DNA from: Microbacterium sp. Leaf159
Lineage (GTDB): Bacteria; Actinomycetota; Actinomycetes; Actinomycetales; Microbacteriaceae
DNA: 64,000 nt
NCBI RefSeq assembly: GCF_001423615.1
Contig: NZ_LMOU01000002.1
Coordinates: forward strand, 564,837 to 628,836
Direction of reading: 5' to 3'
The first letter of the stretch is position 1; each line of letters starts with the position of its first letter. Made by a program: the position numbers and the translations under genes. This document shows positions 16,608 to 23,962 of the stretch, piece by piece. The notes beneath the pieces were generated by a model, which did not search any database, had not been told where the DNA came from, and saw nothing but the letters and a program-made list of their open reading frames with translations.

Positions 16608-17663
16608 GTGACCACCAGTGCGCCCGAAGTCGATTCCGTCCGCCCGAAGAAGGCCCGTCGGCCGTGGCACCGGACGAAGGTCGCTCTCGCGCTGATCGTC
16701 GCCGTCACCGCGGTGATCGCGATCATCGGGGCGCTCACCCCGTGGCCCTCCGCCATGCTGATCCGCGCCGTGTTCACGAAGGGCGGCGACGAGACCGCCG
16801 CCGAGATGGACAAGCACGTGCCCGACACGAAGCTCACCGAGCAGCTCGATGTCGCCTACGCCGACGGCGGCGCCGACACCACGATGGACGTCTTCACACC
16901 GGCATCCGCCTCCGGCCCGCTGCCGACGGTCGTCTGGATCCACGGCGGCGCCTGGATCTCGGGATCGAAGAAGAACGTCGATCCGTACATGCGCATCCTC
17001 GCCGCCGAGGGCTACACGACCATCGCGGTCAACTACACGATCGGCCCGGAGGGCGTGTATCCGCTCGCCGTGCACCAGCTCAACGACGCGCTCGCCTACA
17101 TCGACGAGCATGCCGACGAGCTCGGCGTCGACCCGAACCAGATCGTGCTCGCCGGGGACTCGGCCGGTGGCCAGCTCGCCAGCCAGATGGCGACGCTCAT
17201 GACGAGTCCCGACTACGCCGAGATCCTGGACATCACTCCCGCGCTGACGAAGGACCAGGTCGTGGCGACCGTGCTCAACTGCGGCGTCTACGACCTCGCC
17301 GCCCTCGCAGCTCTCGACGGAGTGGTCGGCTGGGGACTCAAGACGTCGATGTGGGCGTATGCGGGAACCAAGACGTGGGCGGAGGACTCGACGGGCTCCA
17401 CGATGTCGACGATCGACTGGGTCACCGAGGACTTCCCGACGACCTACATCTCGGGCGGCAACGGCGACGGACTCACCTGGCTGCAGTCCATTCCGATGGC
17501 GAAGCGCCTCGACGAGCTCGGGGTGGACGTGACGACCCTGTTCTGGCCTGCGCCTCACGAGCCGGCACTGCCGCACGAGTACCAATTCCACCTCGACATG
17601 CCCGACGCTCAGACCGCACTGCAGAAGACGATCGACTTCCTCAACGCGCACACCACGCGCTGA
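16608..17663 (+). CDS. Membrane-anchored alpha/beta hydrolase (HSL-type esterase)
   Basis: A 351-residue protein with a basic N-terminus and one transmembrane segment (about residues 22-45) that likely anchors the catalytic domain outside the membrane. HGGAW (oxyanion-hole variant of HGGG) and the nucleophile elbow GDSAGG are clear. An aspartate in GGNGDG and a histidine in HEYQFH near the C-terminus complete the triad of carboxylesterases related to hormone-sensitive lipase. The GTG at 16608, preceded by GGAGAGG, is the start; the ORF opens earlier without protein-like sequence. The C-terminus AHTTR and its stop codon are duplicated just downstream (17646-17685). Confidence 0.85.
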   Translation: MTTSAPEVDSVRPKKARRPWHRTKVALALIVAVTAVIAIIGALTPWPSAMLIRAVFTKGGDETAAEMDKHVPDTKLTEQLDVAYADGGADTTMDVFTPASASGPLPTVVWIHGGAWISGSKKNVDPYMRILAAEGYTTIAVNYTIGPEGVYPLAVHQLNDALAYIDEHADELGVDPNQIVLAGDSAGGQLASQMATLMTSPDYAEILDITPALTKDQVVATVLNCGVYDLAALAALDGVVGWGLKTSMWAYAGTKTWAEDSTGSTMSTIDWVTEDFPTTYISGGNGDGLTWLQSIPMAKRLDELGVDVTTLFWPAPHEPALPHEYQFHLDMPDAQTALQKTIDFLNAHTTR

Positions 17664-17685
17664 GTGCGCACACGACTCGCTGAGC
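17646..17685. repeat. 20-bp tandem duplication spanning the esterase stop codon
   Basis: GCGCACACCACGCGCTGAGT (17646-17665) is followed directly by GCGCACACGACTCGCTGAGC (17666-17685). Both read AHTTR-stop, the second in another frame relative to the gene. Between the two copies, third codon positions differ while the amino acids are kept. Confidence 0.75.
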
Positions 17686-17697
17686 GGGCCTCTCGAC

Positions 17698-19071
17698 CTA
17701 CTTCATCGTGTCGAGGATGCCGACGAGGTCGTCGAAGGTCGTGAGCGGGTTGAGGATCGCGAACCGCGTGTTGGGGCGACCGCGGTGCGAGCTCGGCACG
17801 ACGAACGCTCGCTGCGAGTCGAGCAGCTCGTCTGACCACCGGTCGTAGTCCTCGCGCTCCCACCCCTCGCGTTCGAAGACGACGACCGAGAGCTGAGGGT
17901 CGCGCACGAGTCGCAGTTCGGGGCGGGCGGCGATCTCGGCCGCGATCATCTTCGTGAGGGTGAGCGTCGCGCTCACTGCCTCGCGATAGGCGGTCACGCC
18001 GTAGGTCGCGAGGGAGAACCAGAGCGGCAGCCCGCGAGGGCGCCGAGTCAACTGGATCGAGTAGTCCGACGGGCTGAAGTCTCCTGCGTCGGTGAGGGTG
18101 TCGAGGTACTCGGCGTGCTGCGTGTGTGCACGTCGGCCCGCATCGGGGTCGCGGTAGATCAGCGCACAGCAGTCGAACGGCGCGAACAGCCACTTGTGCG
18201 GGTCGACGATGACCGAGTCGGCGCGTTCCACGCCCGCGAAGATATCCCGAGCCTCGGGAGCGAGCATCGCGGTGAGGCCGTAGGCGCCGTCGATGTGCAG
18301 CCAGAAGTCGAACTCGTCTTTGAGCGCGGCGATGCCGGCGATGTCGTCGACGATTCCGAAGTTCGTGGATCCGCCCGTCGCCACGACAGCGCAGATCTCG
18401 TCGCCATGCTCGCTCAGCGCCTCGCGCACGGCGTCCGCCCGCAGCACGCCGTCGTCACCTGCGGGCACGAGCAGGACATCGGCATCCATGACCTTCGCCG
18501 CCGACTTGTTCGAGGAGTGCGCCTCGACGCTGCACACGATCTTCCAGCGGCGCGGCAGCTCTCTGCCCGCGTCGAGCAGCTTCGCCTTCGCGGCCTCGCG
18601 AGCGGCGACCAGCGCCGACAGGTTGCCGATCGTGCCACCCTGCACGAACACTCCGCCTGCCGTGTCGGGGAGTCCGAACTCGGAGGCGAGGAACGAGAGC
18701 ACCTCGTTCTCGGCGTGGACGGCGCCGGCTCCTTCGAGCCAGCTTCCGCCGTAGAGGCCGGATGCCGAGACCACGAGGTCGAACGCGATCGATGCGATCG
18801 TCGGCGCGGTGGGGATGAACGACAGATACGACGGGTGGCTCGTCGTGAGGCACGCCGGGGCGAGGATGTGCTCGAACACGCTCAGTGCGCGCTGCGAGCC
18901 GAGCCCTGCATCGGTGATCGTGGTGCCGACCAGCCTGTTGAGCTCGGCCGGGGTCTGCGGCTTGTCGAGCGGAACGTCGGCCGCGAGCATCCGTCGTCGC
19001 GAATAGTCGAGCACGGCGTCGACGATCGCCGTCGATTCGGCCGATGCCGCGTGCATGCGTTCTGCTCCCAT
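17698..19071 (-). CDS. PLP-dependent (group II) amino acid decarboxylase
   Basis: A 457-residue fold-type I PLP enzyme of the glutamate/aromatic/diaminobutyrate decarboxylase family. The Schiff-base lysine is K293 in VDPHKWLFAPFDCC. H185 (EAHSSNKSA) stacks on the cofactor and D261 (HIDGAYG) binds the pyridine nitrogen. The substrate cannot be fixed from sequence. The ATG at 19071 has AAGGA upstream, and the gene follows the TetR gene by 9 bp, so the two form an operon. It is divergent from the deiminase/amidase operon, hinting at amine metabolism. Confidence 0.85.
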   Translation of the reverse strand: MGAERMHAASAESTAIVDAVLDYSRRRMLAADVPLDKPQTPAELNRLVGTTITDAGLGSQRALSVFEHILAPACLTTSHPSYLSFIPTAPTIASIAFDLVVSASGLYGGSWLEGAGAVHAENEVLSFLASEFGLPDTAGGVFVQGGTIGNLSALVAAREAAKAKLLDAGRELPRRWKIVCSVEAHSSNKSAAKVMDADVLLVPAGDDGVLRADAVREALSEHGDEICAVVATGGSTNFGIVDDIAGIAALKDEFDFWLHIDGAYGLTAMLAPEARDIFAGVERADSVIVDPHKWLFAPFDCCALIYRDPDAGRRAHTQHAEYLDTLTDAGDFSPSDYSIQLTRRPRGLPLWFSLATYGVTAYREAVSATLTLTKMIAAEIAARPELRLVRDPQLSVVVFEREGWEREDYDRWSDELLDSQRAFVVPSSHRGRPNTRFAILNPLTTFDDLVGILDTMK

Positions 19072-19080
19072 GAGCTGTCC

Positions 19081-19761
19081 TTACCTGTGGCTCTCTGCGA
19101 GCGGTGTCGCTGCGAGCGGTGTCGTCTCGAGTGAAAGAGGGATGGTCGGCGCCTCGACCGGCACGTCGAGCACCGCCGAGAGGGTGCGGCGTGCGAGATC
19201 GGCCCGGTCGCGTGGCGCCCAGTGCACCAGCGAGTGCGCGCTCATGCCGTCGACCATGGCCAGCAGCATCCACGCCGAGGAGCCGGCGTCCACCTGCAGC
19301 ATCGGGTCCTCGGCGATGGCGCGGGCGATGAGGTCTTCGAGGGCGCTGTGCCAGAGGTCCATCTCGGCCCGCACCCGCGCACCGAGAGCCTCGTTGCGCG
19401 CTCCGAGCGCCCACGACTGCACCCAGACCATGGCGACGTCGTCGCGCGAGTCGTCGAGCAGCGTCTCGATGAGTCGCAGCAGGTTCGCGCGCAGGTCGAC
19501 GGCGTCGTCGTACGCGGCGATGACCTCGTCGCGCTCGGCGGCGACGATCGCGGTGAACACCTCGGCGACGAATGACTCCATGACGGGTCGATAGTGCGCG
19601 ACGAGGGCGGGCGTCACGCCCACTCGGGCGGCGACGGCACGCACCGTCAGGGCTTCGAGTCCGCTCTCGGAGGCCAGCGCCACGGCGCCGTCGAGGATCG
19701 AGCGCTCGCGCTCCTCGGGCGGCAGCCGGCGAGGTGCGGCAGCTCTTGACGTCGTCTTCAT
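19081..19761 (-). CDS. TetR family regulator
   Basis: A 226-residue repressor with an N-terminal HTH (about residues 22-65, LTVRAVAARVGVTPALVAHYRP) and a BetI-like C-terminal ligand domain of about 150 residues. The start is ATG 19761 or the adjoining GTG 19764. A 15-bp direct repeat near the 3' end encodes the repeated TPLA segment. It is the first gene of an operon with the PLP decarboxylase and divergent from the agmatine-deiminase-family gene. A near-perfect palindrome at 19783-19798 between them is its likely operator. Confidence 0.85.
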   Translation of the reverse strand: MKTTSRAAAPRRLPPEERERSILDGAVALASESGLEALTVRAVAARVGVTPALVAHYRPVMESFVAEVFTAIVAAERDEVIAAYDDAVDLRANLLRLIETLLDDSRDDVAMVWVQSWALGARNEALGARVRAEMDLWHSALEDLIARAIAEDPMLQVDAGSSAWMLLAMVDGMSAHSLVHWAPRDRADLARRTLSAVLDVPVEAPTIPLSLETTPLAATPLAESHR

Positions 19762-19782
19762 CACGGGCTACCGTATCACCCG

Positions 19783-19798
19783 TTGGACACGTGTTCAA
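19783..19798. promoter_or_regulatory. Palindromic operator candidate TTGGACAC/GTGTTCAA
   Basis: A 16-bp palindrome with one mismatched pair (TTGGACACGTGTTCAA) lies 21 bp upstream of the TetR start and 55 bp upstream of the deiminase start. Its length and position fit a TetR dimer site controlling both divergent operons. Confidence 0.7.
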
Positions 19799-19853
19799 TA
19801 GCGATCACGACTCCTCATCCGCGAGGTCGAGATCAGCAGCGAGGGAGACAATC

Positions 19854-20894
19854 ATGGCCTGGCACATGCCCGCCGAGACCGCACCGCACGACCGCACCTG
19901 GATGGCGTTCCCCGCCGAGGGGCCGACTCTGGGCGAGACCTCCGCCGAGCGCGAGGAGGGCTATGCCACCTGGACGGCCGTCGCCCACGCGGTCGCCGAG
20001 TTCGAGCCGGTCACGATGATCGTCGACCCCGCCGAGCTCTCCCGCGCCCGGCGATTGCTGGGCAGCGACATCGACATCGTCGAGGCGCCCGTCGACGAAT
20101 TCTGGATGCGCGACTCCGGCCCCACCTTCGTGATCGACGACCACCGCCCCGGCGTTCTCGGCGCCGTCGACTGGATCTTCAACGGCTGGGGCGCCCCCGA
20201 CTGGGCGCAGTGGCAGAAGGCGGCGCAGCACGCGCGCATCATCGCCGGTGCGGTCGGCGCTGAGCTCGTGAGCTCGACGCTCGTCAACGAGGGCGGCGGC
20301 ATCCATGTCGACGGCGAGGGCACCGTGCTGCTCACCGACACCGTGCAGCTCGATCCTCGTCGCAATCCGTTCGCCGACAGGCAGCGCGTCGAGGCCGAGA
20401 TGGCCCGCACGATCGGCGCGACCAAGGCCGTGTGGCTGCCCCGCGGACTCACCCGCGACTACGACGACTTCGGCACGAACGGGCACGTCGACATCGTCGC
20501 CACCCTCGTCTCTCCCGGCCGACTGCTGCTCCATGACCAGCCGAACCCCGACCACCCCGACCACGCCGTGACACGCGAGCTGCGCGCGCACCTCGCACAG
20601 CAGACGGATGCCGCCGGCCGCCGATTCGAGATCATCGATCTGCCCGCGCCTGCGACACTGCGCGACGACGAGGGCTTCGTCGACTGGAGCTACGTCAACC
20701 ACCTGGTCACGAACGACGGCGTCGTCGCCTGCGGCTTCGGTGATGAGCAGGCCGACGCCACAGCGAGAGAGATCCTCGCCGATGCGTATCCGGGTCGCCG
20801 TGTGGTCACGGTCGATGCCCGCCCGCTGTTCGACCGCGGCGGCGGCATCCACTGCATCACCCAGCAGCAGCCGAGCGTGGCGGTGCACTCATGA
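19854..20894 (+). CDS. Agmatine deiminase family protein
   Basis: A 346-residue protein of the guanidino-group-modifying fold related to agmatine deiminase and peptidylarginine deiminase. The substrate aspartate motif FWMRDSGP (D87), the catalytic histidine in NGHVDI (H211) and the nucleophile cysteine in GGGIHCITQQQP (C334) are all present. The known family reaction is agmatine to N-carbamoylputrescine plus ammonia; the actual guanidine here is not proven. The ATG at 19854 follows GAGGGAG. It overlaps the amidase gene by four bases (ATGA), so the two products probably act in sequence. Confidence 0.88.
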   Translation: MAWHMPAETAPHDRTWMAFPAEGPTLGETSAEREEGYATWTAVAHAVAEFEPVTMIVDPAELSRARRLLGSDIDIVEAPVDEFWMRDSGPTFVIDDHRPGVLGAVDWIFNGWGAPDWAQWQKAAQHARIIAGAVGAELVSSTLVNEGGGIHVDGEGTVLLTDTVQLDPRRNPFADRQRVEAEMARTIGATKAVWLPRGLTRDYDDFGTNGHVDIVATLVSPGRLLLHDQPNPDHPDHAVTRELRAHLAQQTDAAGRRFEIIDLPAPATLRDDEGFVDWSYVNHLVTNDGVVACGFGDEQADATAREILADAYPGRRVVTVDARPLFDRGGGIHCITQQQPSVAVHS

Positions 20895-22606
20895 TCGACG
20901 TCGTCGAGGCACCGATCGCCGAGCTGCGGCGAGCGCTCGAGGCCGGCGCAGCCACCGCAGTCGAGCTCGTCGACGCGTACCTCGCACGCATCGCCGCCTA
21001 CGACGGCCCCGACACCGAGACGGCACTGAACGCGGTCGTCGTCGCGAACCCCGATGCGCACGCCGAGGCCGAGGCATCCGACGCCCGCCGGGCACGCGGC
21101 GAGACGCTCGGCCCCCTCGACGGCATCCCGTACACGGCGAAGGACAGCTACCTGGTGCGTGGACTCACCGCCGCCGCCGGCAGCCCCGCGTTCGCCGACC
21201 TCATCGCGCAGCGCGACGCGTTCACGATCGAGCGGCTGCGTGCGGGCGGCGCGATCTGCCTCGGGCTGACGAACATGCCTCCGATGGCGAACGGCGGCAT
21301 GCAGCGCGGTGTCTACGGGCGCGCAGAGAGCCCCTATAACCCCGACTTCCTCACCGCGCCCTTCGCTTCCGGATCGTCGAACGGCTCGGGCACCGCCACC
21401 GCGGCGAGCTTCGCGGCGTTCGGCCTCGGCGAGGAGACCTGGTCGAGCGGCCGCGGGCCCGCGACCAACAACGCCCTCTGCGCCTACACGCCCTCGCGCG
21501 GCGTGATCTCGACCCGCGGCAACTGGCCGCTCGTGCCGACCATGGACGTCGTCGTCCCCCATGCCCGCACGATGGCGGACCTGTTCGAGGTCCTCGACGT
21601 GATCGTCGCCGACGACGCCGAGGTGCGCGGCGACTTCTGGCGCGCGCAGCCCTGGGTGACGCTGCCCGTGTCGTCCGAAGTTCGCCCGGCGTCGTACGCC
21701 GCCCTGGCTGACGGTGCGGGGTCAGGGCTCCGTGGCACTCGCATCGGCATCCCTCGCATGTACATCAACGCCGATCCGGATGCCGGCACGGCTGACGATC
21801 CCGGAATCGGCGGCCCGACAGGGCAGCGCATCGAGACCCGCGCCTCGGTGATCGCTCGCTGGGAAGCTGCGCGCCGAGACCTCGAGGCCGCCGGCGCCAC
21901 GGTGGTCGAGGTCGACTTCCCCGTGGTGTCGAACTACGAGGGCGACCGACCCGGCGCACCCACCATCGCGACGCGCGGACTCGTGTCTCCGGAGTACCTG
22001 CAGCGCGAGATTGTCGATCTGTCGGCGTGGGGCTGGGAGGACTTCCTGCAGGCGAACGGAGACCCCCAGCTGCACACGCTCGCGGCGGTCGACGGAGCGT
22101 CGATCTTCCCGCATCCCGAAGAAGCTCTCCCCGATCGCTACACCGGCTTCGACGACGACATCGCCGAGTACCCGGGCTGGGTGCGCGACAACCCGGGCGT
22201 CGGATTCGAAGACATGCCCGAGCTCCCCGACGGGATTCGCGGACTCGAAGAGACACGTCGGATCGACCTCGAGTCGTGGATGGACGAGCACCGGCTTGAT
22301 GCCGTCGTCTTCCCGGCCGTCGCCGACGTGGGGCCCGCCGACATGGACGTGAACGTGGCGTCCGCTGATCTCGGCTGGCGCAACGGCACCTGGATCGCCA
22401 ACGGCAACCTGACCGTGCGGCACCTGGGCATCCCGACCGTCACCGTGCCGATGGGCCTCATGGCCGACATCGCCATGCCGATCGGACTGACGTTCGCGGG
22501 CCGCGCCTACGACGACTCCGCGCTGTTGCGCCTCGCCGCGGCATTCGAGGGGACGGGAGAGGCCGGGGAGCGTCGCACCGCTCCCCCACGCACACCGAGA
22601 CTGTGA
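20891..22606 (+). CDS. Amidase-signature family hydrolase
   Basis: A 571-residue amidase-signature enzyme with a Ser-cisSer-Lys triad: K84 (YTAKDSY), the cis-serine in ASGSSNGSG (S162/S163) and the nucleophile S186 in EETWSSGRGPA. In that last motif the usual DTGGS is replaced by ETWSS, but the serine and the following R-x-P are kept. The protein is longer than simple amidases, with an insertion around residues 330-430. Coupling by ATGA to the deiminase gene suggests it hydrolyses the deiminase product or a related amide; this is inference. Confidence 0.85.
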   Translation: MIDVVEAPIAELRRALEAGAATAVELVDAYLARIAAYDGPDTETALNAVVVANPDAHAEAEASDARRARGETLGPLDGIPYTAKDSYLVRGLTAAAGSPAFADLIAQRDAFTIERLRAGGAICLGLTNMPPMANGGMQRGVYGRAESPYNPDFLTAPFASGSSNGSGTATAASFAAFGLGEETWSSGRGPATNNALCAYTPSRGVISTRGNWPLVPTMDVVVPHARTMADLFEVLDVIVADDAEVRGDFWRAQPWVTLPVSSEVRPASYAALADGAGSGLRGTRIGIPRMYINADPDAGTADDPGIGGPTGQRIETRASVIARWEAARRDLEAAGATVVEVDFPVVSNYEGDRPGAPTIATRGLVSPEYLQREIVDLSAWGWEDFLQANGDPQLHTLAAVDGASIFPHPEEALPDRYTGFDDDIAEYPGWVRDNPGVGFEDMPELPDGIRGLEETRRIDLESWMDEHRLDAVVFPAVADVGPADMDVNVASADLGWRNGTWIANGNLTVRHLGIPTVTVPMGLMADIAMPIGLTFAGRAYDDSALLRLAAAFEGTGEAGERRTAPPRTPRL

Positions 22607-22636
22607 CGCAGCGATCCCCGGGTCTACCCTGAGGTC

Positions 22637-22849
22637 ATGGACAACGGGGCGTTTCTGTTCGTTTTACTCCTGCCCTTCGGCCTGGGTCTCTTCCTGGCTG
22701 CGGTCGCGCTGCTGCACGGCGCCTCAGCGGGGATCAATGCTGTGCTCGTCAGCATGAGGGATCGCATGGCCACCGGCAGTCGTTTCCGAAGAGAGCGCGC
22801 CTACGTGCGGAAGCATCAGCGCGACACATCCCACTCCGGTCTGCTCTGA
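22637..22849 (+). CDS. Small membrane protein, paralogue 1
   Basis: A 70-residue protein starting MDNGAFLFVLLLPFGLGL, with one or two hydrophobic helices in the first 40 residues and a basic cytoplasmic tail (SRFRRERAYVRKH). I do not recognise a family. The next gene, 3 bp downstream, encodes a clear paralogue with the same MDNGA-LF start and a -LL C-terminus. The two precede the kyn operon but follow the amidase by only 30 bp. Function unknown; small size and the paired arrangement are the notable points. Confidence 0.6.
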   Translation: MDNGAFLFVLLLPFGLGLFLAAVALLHGASAGINAVLVSMRDRMATGSRFRRERAYVRKHQRDTSHSGLL

Positions 22850-22852
22850 CGC

Positions 22853-23053
22853 ATGGACAACGGAGCGATTCTGTTCATGCTGACGGTGCCGTTCTGGGCA
22901 GGTGTCATCGGCGCCGGCATCCTCATCGTGCTCCTGATCCCGATCGGGATCAATGTCGCGATCCGGATCGTCATCGACGGCATCCTCGCTGCCAGACGTC
23001 GTGCCCGCGAGCGAGTCGAAGGAGACTCTCCGCAAGACATTTCACTATTGTGA
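22853..23053 (+). CDS. Small membrane protein, paralogue 2
   Basis: A 66-residue protein starting MDNGAILFMLTVPFWAGV, with a hydrophobic stretch to about residue 45, a GIN motif shared with its neighbour, and a basic tail (AARRRARERVEG). It is a tandem paralogue of the preceding gene, separated by 3 bp. No family recognised. The tryptophan dioxygenase promoter region follows directly. Confidence 0.6.
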   Translation: MDNGAILFMLTVPFWAGVIGAGILIVLLIPIGINVAIRIVIDGILAARRRARERVEGDSPQDISLL

Positions 23054-23080
23054 CGCTCGGCACGATTGTTATATATTCTT

Positions 23081-23098
23081 CCTGTCCCCCACGACAGG
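23081..23098 (+). promoter_or_regulatory. Leader hairpin overlapping the kynA ribosome-binding site
   Basis: CCTGTC-CCCCAC-GACAGG forms a perfect 6-bp stem. Its 3' arm runs into AGGAAG (23096-23101), the ribosome-binding site of the ATG at 23108. An A/T-rich TATATT sequence at 23070-23076, unusual for this genome, lies just upstream and could be the -10 box. The element could be an operator or a translational switch. Confidence 0.5.
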
Positions 23099-23107
23099 AA
23101 GCGACCC

Positions 23108-23962
23108 ATGAGCACCGAGAACAACGAGCGCGAGCTCGAGGCCGGCATCGTCACCGATCTGTCCGGACGCATGACCTACGGGTCGTATCTGTCGCTCGAC
23201 CAGCTGCTCACCGCGCAGAACCCGGTCAGCGTTCCCGAGCACCACGATGAGCTGTTGTTCATCATCCAGCACCAGACCACCGAGCTCTGGCTCAAGCAGC
23301 TGCTGCACGAGCTGTCCTCCGCCCGCGAGCTGCTCGCGAGCGATGACCTGCGCGAAGCCCTGAAGCGCGTCGCGCGGGTCAAGCGCATCCAGGATGTGAT
23401 GACCCAGCAGTGGGCGATCCTCGCCACGCTCACTCCCACCGAATACGCGCAGTTCCGCGGCGCGCTCGGCAACTCCTCAGGTTTCCAGTCGGTGCAGTAC
23501 CGCGCTGTCGAGTTCGCGCTCGGCAACAAGAACGAGAAGATGCTGAGCGTCTTCAGCGATCACCCCGCCAATCTCGCGCTGCTCACCGCCGAGTGGCACA
23601 AGCCCACCCTGTACGACGAATTCCTGCGCTACGCGTCTCGCCGCGGCCTGCCGATCCCTGCCGAGATCCTCGACCGCGACGTGCGCCTCCCCTACCGCGA
23701 GACCCCCGAGCTGGTGCCCGCGATCCGCGAGATCTACCAGAATCACCAGCAGCACTGGGACCTCTACGAGGCGTGCGAAGACCTCGTCGACCTCGAGGAC
23801 AACTTCCAGTTCTGGCGCTTCCGCCATCTGAAGACCGTCGCCCGCACGATCGGCATGAAGGTCGGCACCGGCGGCTCGAGCGGCGTGGGATTCCTGCAGC
23901 GCGCGCTCGACCTGACGTTCTTCCCCGAGCTGTACACCGTGCGCACCGAGATCGGCGGCTGA
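23108..23962 (+). CDS. kynA: Tryptophan 2,3-dioxygenase
   Basis: A 284-residue cytosolic haem enzyme converting L-tryptophan to N-formylkynurenine, the first step of the kynurenine pathway. The N-terminal YGSYLSLDQLLTAQ, the distal histidine H55 in FIIQHQTTELWLKQ, the axial haem ligand H240 in FQFWRFRHLKTV and the GTGGSSGV loop are all conserved; H55 and H240 fall at the same numbers as in the Xanthomonas enzyme. The ATG at 23108 follows AGGAAG. The next gene overlaps by one base (TGATG), starting the kyn operon. Confidence 0.96.
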   Translation: MSTENNERELEAGIVTDLSGRMTYGSYLSLDQLLTAQNPVSVPEHHDELLFIIQHQTTELWLKQLLHELSSARELLASDDLREALKRVARVKRIQDVMTQQWAILATLTPTEYAQFRGALGNSSGFQSVQYRAVEFALGNKNEKMLSVFSDHPANLALLTAEWHKPTLYDEFLRYASRRGLPIPAEILDRDVRLPYRETPELVPAIREIYQNHQQHWDLYEACEDLVDLEDNFQFWRFRHLKTVARTIGMKVGTGGSSGVGFLQRALDLTFFPELYTVRTEIGG

